A stretch of 64,000 nucleotides of DNA from NCBI GenBank assembly GCA_030512295.1, contig JAULSR010000001.1:124001-188000 (forward strand), written 5' to 3'. Position 1 is the first letter of the stretch. Every line of letters begins with the position of its first letter. Shown in pieces: positions 43,337 to 54,275 of the stretch. The DNA is from Bombardia bombarda. Taxonomy: Eukaryota; Ascomycota; Sordariomycetes; Sordariales; Lasiosphaeriaceae. The position numbers and the translations under genes are program-made. The notes under the pieces are model-generated. The model did no database searches and was not told the DNA's origin. It was given only the letters and a program-made list of their open reading frames with translations.

Positions 43337-43425
43337 TGGACGAGCTGGGAATCAAACCCAGGACCTTTCGCATACACGAAAGTAGGTATGCTAAGCGAAC
43401 GCCCTACCAACTGAGCTACACGCCC
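43337..43425 (-). tRNA. tRNA-Ala (anticodon AGC) with a 16-nt intron
   Basis: The 89-nt gene on the minus strand has acceptor GGGCGTG paired with CTCGTCC (one G-T and one T-T mismatch) and discriminator A. The A box is TAGCTCAGTTGGTAGGGCG, the anticodon stem is TTCGC/GCGAA and the loop TTAGCAT contains AGC. The 16-nt intron TACCTACTTTCGTGTA interrupts the loop after the base 3' to the anticodon, the canonical position. The B box is GGTTTGATTCC instead of GGTTCGATTCC. Without the intron the tRNA is 73 nt. The T-loop change, the acceptor mismatch and GGG in the A box mean it could be a weak or decaying copy. Confidence 0.85.
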
Positions 43426-43615
43426 AGATAGATGTCTTTGATGAAGTTTCGCATCTGTATCACAGAAGGTAAGGAGTTGCGACCATCACGGTCTCCATCC
43501 GAGATCCCCACTGAAGAAGCTGTCTACAAATACTTGATTGCTCTTCTCTCTGTCCAATTGATGCAATGTTGATTCCCTCTGCCTTGATTCATGTAAACTA
43601 ACTGCAGGTATAAAT

Positions 43616-43644
43616 AGGTAGGTAGGTAGGTAGGTAGGTAGGTA
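43616..43644. repeat. AGGT tetranucleotide microsatellite (about 7 units)
   Basis: Seven uninterrupted GTAG/AGGT units. The unit differs from the fungal telomere repeat TTAGGG. Confidence 0.9.
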
Positions 43645-43856
43645 CTTGAAGGAAATCCTTAGCATTACTGGATACTTAGAATTGTACATACCTCACCCAA
43701 AGTCCAAACAGACCACAAACCGCAAATGACAACGTAATGGAGGTACTACACAATGAATAAACTATGGTAGTACTGCGTTCGCCATCGTGATATTTCAGAG
43801 CTGGAAAGAGAATTCAGTCACCGACATCAGGGAGTAACAACATTGCTGCAGAAATC

Positions 43857-44876
43857 ATGCGTACCGAGGTTGGACATATGGAGGGTCCTGCCTGAGCGGT
43901 GAGATGCAATTCAAGGTTACCTTGAAAAGTCCAATGGAAACAAATATAGTAGCCGCCACCAAGTCATTACCGGGCGCCGCAAACAACAGAGCCAACATAG
44001 GCACGAACGCATATATTACTGGCAACGCAATGTTGCAGCAAAATGCATCATTCTGACCTTTTCTTGTTTCCCGAACCTCGGCAAAGGCGACTTTTACTTG
44101 TGCGTATGCACGGAAGGTGGTATTCCTGACGCTGTGCACCCAACGGCAATACCGCACACCGCCACCGCATCGTCGGGCCGAGAATCCTCGTTAAAACTTT
44201 CAAAATGTGAACGGATGCACTGCAGAAAATCCGAAGAGAAAGTCCAAGGATGAATGGTAGATCCGTGCTGGGATCTTTAGAAATGGCGGTGTAAATCATT
44301 AATTGGAAGATTGTCTCGGCTGTCTTCATTGACACGTTATGAGAAGTCTCGTTGGTGTCAGTCCTTGACTTGGATAACAATCTAACACATCCAATACAGC
44401 TCTGAATTAAGTAGGCAAACACTGTCAAGGCTAATAAGCGACGAGATGACAGTCTATAACTGTAAAAATACTATTGCGTCAATCTAGTATAACTGGACAA
44501 TGGATTTTGTTAGGAAATTTTCCTGGTCGGACGCCATGGTTGAATACGATCATACACTCGAGGACAAAACAAAAAGGGCTTTATTAATAGTTGGTCGAAG
44601 TACAATAGTACTTCAATTAGCTGTGAAGGACAAAGAGGGAGACAAACTATGAGAATCTAAGAGGTAACTTCCATAATTTATGCGTATCGTTCTATTGTGA
44701 CTCACTGGGATATTTACGGCGAGAAATATCAGCAGTGATTTGTATCCATGTTTAGTTAGGTACTCCAGTAATTCTCTAATTATGAACCTCTGCTCCAACT
44801 CTGGCTGGGAGCTAGATTTAACAATTCGCAATGTACTGACATCTTTCCAACCAGGGTGTATGAAGTATAAAGACAA
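43857..44876 (-). pseudogene. Possible multi-exon gene or remnant, membrane-like
   Basis: Coding-like pieces follow one another on the minus strand. They are HPGWKDVSTLRIVKSSSQPE and LEQRFIIRELLEYLTKHGYK (44876-44700); after a GTGAGT...CACAG intron, LIEVLLYFDQLLIKPFLFC; after another possible acceptor near 44465, RRLLALTVFAYLIQSCIG and PFILGLSLRIFCSASVHI; then in a shifted frame RNTTFRAYAQVKVAFAEVRE and ALPVIYAFVPMLALLFAAPG with a second hydrophobic stretch, ending SPLRQDPPYVQPRYA at 43857. No start codon fits the first piece and the last frame shift has no consistent splice pair. I do not recognise the family; the last piece has two likely membrane helices. Confidence 0.35.
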
Positions 44877-45174
44877 AATTGTAGCTTTTTAAGGTTGCGA
44901 TGCTATTAAGCAACCGGCCAGTTAAGTTGGCGTCATCTGTCACAGACAGTGGAGAAAAGGGGGGAGCAGGCATGTAGCTATAGAATGACTTAAGTTTATG
45001 GATGTATTGATAATATTCTCCTGTAGTTAAGAAAGACTCTAAGAGAGTATACTAGATGTCTATCTTTCACCGATGGACTCGATATAAGGAAGGACTATGA
45101 AATGAAAGGGGCAAACGCCAATATCCCGTCCGCTCAAAGCTTTGTTGTTGAGGTATCCATCACAGGCGAGCCGT

Positions 45175-46604
45175 TTAATAAAACTCTCGGGGGATGAAAC
45201 GCATCTTTGCTTGTCCTACGTCGAAGACAGCCAGAGCATTTTGTAGGAAGGCATCACCCAAAATGTACGGACCACTGCCACCGCTGGCAATTGCAGTCAT
45301 GCATAGACCGGTAAGTGGGTCCACCATTCTTTGATAAATGAGGTCCCTTGGGTTAATCCAGAAGTGGACGCCCCCGAGTATGACCGAGATACGGGGAGCA
45401 ACGGCATCGCAAGATGTGAAGTAGGCGCCGTACATCCATAGATAAACGCCGGCGGGGGTGAAGGCCCTGTTGATAGCGTCGGCAAGGTTGGGCGGGAGGT
45501 AGCAGATTGTTGTACCCGTGTCAACGATGAAAGGGTATTTGGTGAGATCGGAGGTCTGGCCAAACTGCCAGCCATCTGGGATGACGGTGTAGAAGGAGTA
45601 TTCATAGGCAGCACTCTCCTTGTCAATCAGGTTGGTCTATGGAGTAGATAAGAACCGAATTAGCAACTCGACTGGAAATTTTGATATAGCGTTTGCAAAG
45701 TACTCACGATGATCATGTCCAAAGTGGCTGTCCTGGAGTTATCTAGCCCAGTGACGGGTGGAATACCGCCCCAAGCCAGCAAGCCAGTCGACGCATTGCG
45801 GTCAATGGCAATGCTGAAGAGAGGAGCAACAGTGCCCTGGTTTACCATGTTGGAGAACAAAGGCGAGTACTCGATCTGGTTGCCTGGGTCATGGTCATCG
45901 CTCGAGCCGAGATAGGCGTTCGTCAGGGAGGGGAACGCAAGGCCTATCAGTCCGCTGGTCTGGTTGTTGCCAACCCAGTATGTGGTGTTGGCCAGGGAGA
46001 CCTGCTGTTTCTTGACCGTGATGTTGCCAAGAGTTATATCTGAAAATCCCATGGGGCCAGTGACGGTCTCGCCATCGCCATACTGAATGAACATGTGCTC
46101 CTCTGGACTGGTAAGGCCATACTGAAAGTCTTTGGGGTAGGCCGGCCCAAAACCGCAGGCAACTTGCGGGACGGACTCCCCGTGGTAGTCAACACAGGAA
46201 AAGCCCTTTCGGACGACCCATGTATCCGAGCTGCCCGTGTCAACAATGAGCATCATCCGAGTACCGTTCCACACGGCCTCGATGGCATACTGTGTGCCGA
46301 AGGCGCTTGTAGAGGTGACGTTTTGATAGCCATAGCCGCCAACCTGACGTTGGTGAGCACCAATGATGGCAGCAACCGACTTTGAGTTGGTTTTTGAGCC
46401 ACAATTGCTGTGGATTCTTTGAACATTCTTGCTTTGTTTGGGCAGGCCCGCAGCAGCAGTCCAGGGGTGAGTTGCCTTGGGTATTTTGAACCCGATTCCT
46501 GGCGCTGTCACCGACTTGAGTACTTGCAAGTGGGTATTAGGAAGGGCTGTCGCGAGAAGACCATAGGTGAGGAACCACGATAATGTGGCGGTGGGCGACA
46601 CCAT
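45175..46604 (-). CDS. Secreted pepsin-like aspartic protease
   Basis: Two exons (45708-46604 and 45175-45636, intron GTGAGT...ATAG) give 452 aa. The ATG at 46604 starts a signal peptide (MVSPTATLSWFLTYGLLATA); an upstream in-frame ATG at 46655 is less likely. The family A1 catalytic aspartates are visible: LIVDTGSSDTWV (D122) and FIVDTGTTICYLP (D338). The flap-like YGDGETVTGPMGFSDITLG and the closing ILGDAFLQNALAVFDV also fit. A propeptide spans about 21-105 and shares the GAHQRQVGGYGYQNV segment with the fragment at 1889-2031. Potential N-glycosylation sites (NVT, NGT, NIT, NTT, NQT) support secretion. No GPI-like tail is present, as it ends IPREFY. Confidence 0.93.
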
Positions 46605-48753
46605 ATTGGCAAAAGAATACTCGGAACTGAGAAGCAACGAGCGAATGACTGCCAAATAATCAATGACTGCCCTTGAGTGAGGCGAGGGACAAAAGTTTCT
46701 TGCACTTGAAAGAAAGGATCGAGGGGAGATATCGTTTAAACGAAGGTAGGTATCGGGGAGTAGCTGTGGGCCGGACGGTTGCCAACAGGGAAACGTGGGC
46801 TATCCACGACATGGTTAGACCAGTGCAAGACACCGTCGGAGTACTTTGCCGTGCCAGCGGTGACGGAGGATGCGAGCAGGAGCAGGATAGTGAGCAAATG
46901 TCCCAACCCCGTTGCTTTAGCAGGCACTGACCCGGTCAATCTAATGTGCTGCCAGCAATGTGGTCAGCGATTTGGGCCACTCAACTGTAGTTGACGAAGG
47001 ATGGCTCAACGCCGACTTTCTCCTTTTTCGTTTCTTTTATTGCTGCAACAGTACCCATCGTGAATGGATTAAATACAACAGGGCGAAGCAGCTGAGGCAC
47101 GGAGTCGACGGGGAGGATGCTCCCTTCTCAGTGTCTGTTTGTACTTTTTGCTGTACATGTAGGAGCCCGTTGACACACTTCAGAGTGGGTCTGAACGACG
47201 TGAGACTGAGCGATTCTGTGTGAGATATAGATGTGGCAGGAGGACTGTTCCACGGGTAACGAGGTACAGACATGATGAGTTTGAGACGAGTCAAGGACCA
47301 TGTTGGACCGTTGACCTAGCAGAGATATGCGTCGGGGCCGACAACATACTGAATGCCCAGCCATGGTACAGGGCTGCCATTCATCATGTCTAAACCCTCT
47401 CTGTGCGCCCCTTTACTCGCTGAAACATGATATCACAGACGGGGACGGCAGCCGGTACATGTCTTGAGTCTGGCATGGTGTCTCCTGTGACGACATGGGA
47501 ATTTCTTTTCAATATGCGCATAATTAATGTGTGTGTGCGAAATTTCCCGCCAATTAAAAAGATAACTGCGTTCCATGCTGGGTTTTCTCGATTCGTCAGA
47601 CTCGACTCAGTGCGTAATAAGGTAGTCCAAGGTCTTTTCGGTGATAGTGACGCAAAAGTGACGATGTCGCCGAATGTTATTGCCTGGTGCCTGATCAATC
47701 TTATTAATCTTATGAGATGGAAAGGAAAGGCGTTGCGATGTTTGCCGACGGGGTTTGTAGTTGCACAAACAAGATTGCGTTTTTTCACTTTTGCTTGCAC
47801 AGTAGGTATCCGGTTAGACTTACTTACGGCAGCTAGTTTACGGTCGCTTCAGGGCAGGGTAGGTAGCTAGCCATCAAGGTGTCAGGATCTGAGGGCCGTC
47901 TTGGCAACTGTGTCATGTGATTAATCACATGTGCCTGCACTGACCATGTACCCCGCCGCGCCTCGCCAATACCTGAGACGGGTCACGGGCGGGACGACCT
48001 TTGTTTGTCCTTTGTTTGTCCTGTCGCGCGCCCGTGACAAACATGGATCCGGATCCAACCAACATCAAGTCTTTCCTGGAATCCTCCCTGGAATCCTCTT
48101 CAGCTGCTTTGACTTGACATCCGTTCTTGTTCGCATCCATTCACACACCAACGCCACGCCATCATCTCTGAGCGCGCAAACACATAACACAGGGCGCTCT
48201 CCGCTCTTCGTTCTTCTCATATCTCCTTTTTATACCGATTATTACCTTTGCATCTCTGGCCCCTTCCTTCACTGTGCGCGCACGGGCCACTGGACGAGGA
48301 AATTTGTCAAGGTTGGTTTTGCGCGATTGTGGTTGTTGGGAATGTCGGCTTAGGTGCTCTGCCCAATCGTCTAGATCGCTTACCTGCGTCTCGCATTCGA
48401 CCTTCGCCGCGACGTGACGCCTACGTTGTTGACTGCACCGCCCTTGTTGACTGCACTGCACTGCACTGCACTGCACTGCATCGCCGTCCGTGTTATTTGA
48501 ATAGGTAACTCGACTACTGAACCTGGTCATTTGTCGCCGCATCATCTTTTGCCCGTAGGCGCGCGACCGGATCGAGGTGCCCTGCTTTATATTTTCGCTC
48601 TACATCTTGGCTTTCTTTTTCAACTTGATCTGCATCGCGCGACTTTTTGACTCGTCTACTATTTCGCCCCCCCAACCAAATCAAGACCACCGTCCTATTT
48701 TATCGCTCCCTACCTGTCGTCCTCGCTCAACCACGACTGACATTTGAGGCAAG
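46605..48753. other. Intergenic, KH gene promoter and leader
   Basis: No supported gene. Near the KH gene are two copies of TTTGTTTGTCC (48000-48020), two of TCCTGGAATCC (48073-48095) and five CTGCA/GCACT pentanucleotide units at 48450-48480. The leader just before 48754 is C/T-rich. Confidence 0.4.
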
Positions 48754-50670
48754 ATGGCGAACCCCCCCCCCGATATCAACTCGATCCTGCAACTGCTGAG
48801 TACGTGCTTCTTTTCTGTCCACCCCCTTTCGGAAGTGTCATGGGCAATACACTGACTCTGTCGCTAGATGCTACCCAACGTCCGGCTACCTCAACGCCGG
48901 CTCAGAACCAACCTGGCTTGCCTGCACCAGCTGCACCACCCGCTCAATATGCGCCCCCGCCGCAGCACGCGTATCCGCAGCCGCCGTATCAACAGCAGCC
49001 TCCGAGCTACCCATATCCCCAACCGTCGGCAAGCGGCAGCATCGACTTGAGCGCCATTCGCCCTGTCAACTCTGGCACAGTCCCCCTTGCGGAAGCCATC
49101 GCAAAGGCAAAGGCATACGCCACCGAGAAGGGCTTCACTCCCTACGACCGAGCAGCCGGCGGATATCCATCCGATGGCCATCCTTCTGATGGCCGCCAAT
49201 ACCAGCAACAACGGTCGAGATCCAAGAGTCCACGCGGTCGCGAGGCCTTCCGCGATAACTTCAATCCATACCGAGACGAGAGGCGGGCCGACCATGCTGG
49301 CCAGTCGCGCGAGTACGGTCGCGAGCGCTCCTTTTCTCCTGCTCGAGCACGCCAGGCTTTCTCCCCCAGGGGCACCAATGGCGGTAACCGCGAAAGATCC
49401 CCTCTTCGGGGCAAGGATGACAACACTGAGACGATTGAGATCGAATCCGGCCTGGTCGGCCTCATCATCGGGCGCCAAGGTGAGAACCTGAGACGAGTCG
49501 AAGGCGAGAGCCGGTGCCGTGTCCAATTTGTTCCTCCCGCTGGCCCCAACGAACTGTACCGACCATGCAAGATCACCGGCCCCCGAGCCCAGAGAGAGGA
49601 GGCCAAGGAAATGATCAATCGCATCATCCGCGACAGTGGCATGAGAAGTGGCGGTGGTGGCTCTGACAGAGGTGGCGGCGTACGCGAGCCCGCTCGTCCT
49701 GCTCCCGTCGCCCCCGTCGTTCTGAAAGAAGGCGAGGACAGTCTCCAGATCATGGTCCCCGATAGAACCGTGGGCCTGATCATTGGCCGTGGCGGCGAGA
49801 CAATCCGAGACCTGCAGGAGCGCAGTGGATGCCACATCAACATTGTTGGTGAGAACAAGAGCATCAACGGCCTCCGCCCCGTCAACCTGATTGGTTCCCC
49901 CGCTGCGGCTCGACATGCAAAGGAGTTAATCCTCGAAATCGTTGATAGTGACAGCCGGAACGGCAACAACCCAGCCACCGCAGCTGCACCTCGACCTGCA
50001 CGCAACGACAATATGGGGAGTGGTGGCGGCGGTGGCGGAGGCCATGGAGATAAGATCAACGACTCCATCTATGTCCCTTCGGATGCCGTCGGCATGATCA
50101 TTGGCAAAGGTGGCGAAACGATTCGCGAGATGCAAAATAACACAGGATGCAAGATCAACGTCTCCCAGTCCTCGGGGCCTGGCGAGGTGGAGCGAGAAAT
50201 AGGCCTTGTCGGTAGCCGAGACGCTATCAGCCGGGCTAAGCTTGCCATTGAGGAGAAAGTAGATGCTGCTGTATGTCTTGACCAACCGGCTTGCCTGCCT
50301 ACAAAGCTAACCAGATGACAGAAACAGAAAAGTACTGGCGGCGGCGGTGGTGGCCGTGGTCGCGCACCGCAACACCAGCACCGTGACTATGACAGCCCCG
50401 CATATGGGCAGCAACAGTCTAACAACAGCAGCACGCCCCAAAGCATGCCGGCCGGCAATGCAGCCGCGGCTGCCCCGGCAAACGGGCAACCGGATCCTTA
50501 TGCTATGTGTACGCAATCTCATATGACTCTACCCCTTCTTTACAAGCATTGTGTCTAACAGGTCAACAGATGGAGGCTACGAGAACTATATTGCCTTGTG
50601 GTGGCAGTCCCAGCTTGCGGCACAAGCGCAAGGTCAGGGAGGTGCCAGCCAGGCTCCTGGGACATCGTAA
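48754..50670 (+). CDS. RNA-binding protein with three KH domains
   Basis: Four exons (48754-48799, 48868-50270, 50322-50508, 50570-50670) give 578 aa. The architecture is that of fungal FUBP/KSRP-like KH proteins, which bind single-stranded RNA or DNA. The N-terminal third is Pro/Gln-rich (about residues 20-75) and then RS-like (RSRSKSPRGR). Three KH domains start near residues 204, 308 and 415, each with its GxxG loop: LIIGRQGENLRRVE, LIIGRGGETIRDLQ and MIIGKGGETIREMQ. Gly-rich linkers separate them. The last exon gives GGYENYIALWWQSQLAAQ, the tyrosine/tryptophan C-terminal motif of this family, which supports the second of two AG acceptors (CAACAG at 50569). All phases agree. Confidence 0.93.
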
Positions 50671-52188
50671 ACTCGCCATGCTCTCGGATTCTCTGATGCG
50701 CTTGATGTTGAACTCGCTCATGTCGTTGATACGTCTTGACATTTTCGCCATCTTTGTCGCTGCTCGTCTTGACCGTGTACACCTTGATGCCCAATGACGG
50801 CCATCATTCTAAATACCAGGGACGTGGACATGTGAGCTGCATTCGGATACACTGGCTCATCGTAACTGGACCTTCGGTTTTGTCATGACCTGCACCGGTA
50901 CGAGGGCTTCGACGCCTTCAGCCTTCTTTTTTTCTTTTTTTTGCGCCATGATGCCTCCGGCCGGTCATATGGTCGTCGCTTCGTGCATGACCGTTGGGAC
51001 CTAACTTTGACCAGCTTGCTGATTCTGATCCTCGGCATTTGCCCTTGATTGGGTTTGATGTGCAAGCTTCTATGCACAGCTAAAGTTGTGGCCACGCAGC
51101 CAGCCTTTGACGTCTTGACTTGGTTGCCATTCAGCCTGGGTCCTTGCATCTGATCGCAGCGCATGATCGATCTTGTTGTTTTGACTACCCTGCCGTCGTA
51201 CACCAGACTGCCCCGCCAATCTATACTCACACCAGTCGCCTCCTAACGGGCATACTCTGTGTAGCTCTGGTGTCAACAAGCGCTTTCTTTTTGCCCGTTT
51301 ATACGGATTTTGCATTAGTTACCTCGCCTCGGTCAATCTGCTATTGCTGGACCATTTCTGATGGCATGATATTAGAGCTCCGGTCTTGCCAAACCCAGAT
51401 AAGGTCAGCTCCTATTATCTCTGTGGTACCCGATGCCATCCACTCGTGGGCGCTTGGCGATTTTCTTTGTACTTTTTCTCATCTTGGTTCTTTTTCTTTT
51501 CTTCTACTTTAACTCGTGCTCTCGGGTCCTGGCTCCTCCTTTTCCGAGGTCTTCATTTGTCTCGTGTTGAAAGCCGGACGGGAAACATGGATGGTCACCA
51601 TGATGTGTATAGTAGACCAAGCGAAAGGGGATGGCATATACCTGCTGTCCATTACAGCGCAATCGTGATTCTGAACACGATCTCAACCTTTTCTGTTCTA
51701 CCCTTTTTTTTGTGATGATGCCTCGGATAGCACCCCACTGACATGCAGCGAGATCCATTCCCTCTCCCACCATGGGAGCATGCCGGGACCAACCAAGAAA
51801 GTAAGACTTCAGTTCCTCATTGAGAAACCCCATACTGACTGTGCATGCACGTCGACATCATGCTTTGTGCTGCTTCCTCGACAAATCGAATCCACAAGGT
51901 AATAAGCACCACTCGTGCTCCTGGAACCGAGGCACACACGACAATATCGCATGCAGCCAACACCCCTAAGTAGTCTTCGATCGAAGTGGATTTCCCGGCT
52001 TCTTTCGACATGGCTTTCTTACCCCTCGGATCATGCTACTCAGCATTAACTATCCTAATCATCTTGGCCGTTCGACATTGATCTGTTCTTCAGCAGACCG
52101 CGAATTGGACTCCCCATCCGTGTATAACGTTGAGCCTCTTGCGTCTTGTCTATTCATGATCCCGTCTGATAAGCTCAAAACCACAACC
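50671..52188. other. Intergenic, no gene recognised
   Basis: The region holds the KH gene 3' UTR and a pyrimidine-rich stretch at 51475-51560. Two minus-strand frames (51504-51833, 51817-52011) show no family. Confidence 0.4.
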
Positions 52189-53812
52189 ATGAGCTATATT
52201 GATATCATAGCATCGCTCGGTTCTAACGAGAACCGTAATGAGATATTCAGAGAGCTGCGCGATCAAGGGTATCAACTACAGGGATGTCACAAGTGGTTGA
52301 GGGGCCTGTGCAGACAGAAGGTGGCTGAGAAGAAGGACAATGGCTAGAACCAGACGTTTACGACTGAATCTAAGTACGCAGAAGCAATTCCTGCTGCCAG
52401 ACAGCACATGTTGAAGTCCCTTTATACGGAGCTGATGTGTTTGCAAATGCTTCGATCCCATTTCAGACTGGTCGAGTTGGCGACACGGAGTTGGGGGAAA
52501 CTGCATGGCGACGATGTCTCAGCGGTGGCCAAGTTGGAAAAGTCCAAAATGGATTTGGCGAGAATGAAGCTACAGTTGGAAATGGAGAAAACAGGACGAC
52601 AGAGCATTGGCAGCCCAAAGGTGACGAGAAGGGTCACCCAGAAGAGGAAGATGGATAGTGTCGACCACCAGAGCAGCAGCCCACTGCTACCAGCGAAAGG
52701 CCGTCTGCCCTCCTTCAAGACTTGGAGATATACGACCGAAACACAGCAGCCATGGGGAGCATTTATGGACGAACGTTGGCGGAGTGGCAGCCCCGTCAAG
52801 GAACGCGACCTCCCCATGGACCGCTTAAATCCACCAACCAGTCGTGCACGTTGCCACTTCTCCTCCTGACCTTGCTGGTCCGATTCCTTCCACTCGGGAC
52901 ATCCGTCAAGCGGCTTTACATGAGCCCAAGCATCGCCCATCTGATATCGCCGATCATGGTTATGGTCATGGTCCAGTGTCTGGCCGGGATGTACCAGCAG
53001 ATTGTGGATGTGGCCTTTTGTTTTGCAGTCCACGTGGGGACGTTGTCAAGCAGCTTGCAGGATATATCATGATGAACCATCAATGGAACAACAAGCCTCC
53101 TATATCGGATTGCAGCCATGAAACGAGCGCGACGCTCGAGGCCGAAGATACATCCACCGTCGTCTTCTTCGAGGGTGATGAGGGACAATGGACCGAGGCT
53201 GCTGAATCTGATCAGGATGACTTCTACGAAGTCTCGTCTTAATCTTCCCGATCCCCCCTCCGATCCACGCCTTCAGATAAGAATGGAATCGCCATCTGGG
53301 GATGTGACAGCAGCAGCGCCGAAATGGACCATAGCGAACACGGCGATGAAGATCATGGTGATGGTGAAAATAGCCGAGATAGCGACGACGACCTCTGGGA
53401 ATCTGATAGCGACAGCAGTGACATAAGTCATGATGAAGACGAGTATAGAGACCATGGTGATGGTGACAATGGCGAAGATTCCGAGGACGACGGTGAGGCC
53501 AATTTGGAAGAGAATGATGATGATCATGGCTTGGAGAGCACTGATGATGAAGGCGAGAACAGCACCGATGACGAAAGCAGCGACGCATGGAGCGGTGTAA
53601 GCAGCGACGATATCGACGAAGAGGTCAAAATGTGCGTTGTTCATCGAGTCACTTGCAGCCCTGGATATTACAACTTGTATGCTAGGGGCGTCGTGCCTTT
53701 CAAGCGCAGCAGCCGCGATACCCGACTCATCCCCTGCGACGATGATGAGGGCGTGGCCACGCGCTCGCGTCCTTCACCAGTCTCGAGAAGATCCACCACC
53801 AATAACCTCTGA
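52189..53812 (+). pseudogene. Disrupted gene with charged helix and acidic tail
   Basis: From the ATG at 52189 the frame reads MSYIDIIASLGSNENRNEIF and LQGCHKWLRGLCRQK, then a TAG at 52345-52347. It continues in the same frame with FTTESKYAEAIPAARQHMLK, LATRSWGKLHGDDVSAVAKL and a charged helix KSKMDLARMKLQLEMEK, up to a stop at 52869. Near 52850 coding continues one frame over (PDLAGPIPSTRDIRQAALHE), reaches DQDDFYEVSS, meets a TAA at 53240-53242, and proceeds in the same frame through DKNGIAIWGCDSSS into a very acidic Asp/Glu/Ser-rich tail ending at 53812. Thus one ancestral gene of about 540 codons has two stops and one frameshift. The family is not recognised. Some interruptions could be unrecognised introns, but no good splice pairs surround the stops. 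Confidence 0.5.
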
Positions 53813-54224
53813 ACTTGCAGTGATCACTGGTGCCGTCTACCTGGCCCTTGTTTCTTGCAGTGATGGACGGAACAGAAGCTTTATATCTATTTAGTTACTA
53901 ATGTCCAGTCTTCAAAGCGCCTTCCTTCGATGTACTGCAATCTGGCTTACATGTACGCAACCCGCGAACACCGCCACTCGTTCAATATCGCTTCATAACC
54001 TTTTTCTTACAACGCTTGCTGCCAGATCACCTTCTTTCATCTACAATCTCTAATCACCGCGTCAATGCAACTCTCGAACTAGGTTCGGTCAAGTCTCCGA
54101 TATCATTAACTCTTAAGATTCAATACACGTTAAAGCTTCTGGGCGTGCGAGTCTCCGAGCCGTTCTGTTTCTCTATTTAGTCGATGCATAATTACTTCTA
54201 AGGCGCAGGTACCAGCCATTGATT
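53813..54224. other. Intergenic
   Basis: A+T-rich spacer with no supported frame. Confidence 0.4.
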
Positions 54225-54269
54225 GACTATCCCACTGGCGACTATCCCACTGGCGACTATCCCACTGTC
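54225..54269. repeat. 15-bp minisatellite, locus 3 (3 units, inverted)
   Basis: Three units read on the plus strand as GACTATCCCACTGGC, GACTATCCCACTGGC and GACTATCCCACTGTC. The reverse complement of the unit carries AGTGGGATAGTC, the same core as the arrays at 2142 and 17540. The array ends six bases beyond the stop codon of the P450 on the minus strand. Confidence 0.88.
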
Positions 54270-54275
54270 GACTGC

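Noticed and set aside
43616..43644. Telomere-like AGGT array
   Set aside because: The unit is a 4-bp AGGT, not TTAGGG, and it is short and internal.
48891..49916. 341-codon frame antisense to the KH gene (and 49142-50068)
   Set aside because: Both mirror the KH coding exon, have no domain, and are interrupted where the KH introns lie.
53273..53644. Minus-strand hydrophobic 123-codon frame
   Set aside because: It is the complement of the acidic GAT/GAC/GAA-rich tail on the plus strand, which automatically reads as Ile/Val/Phe-rich.
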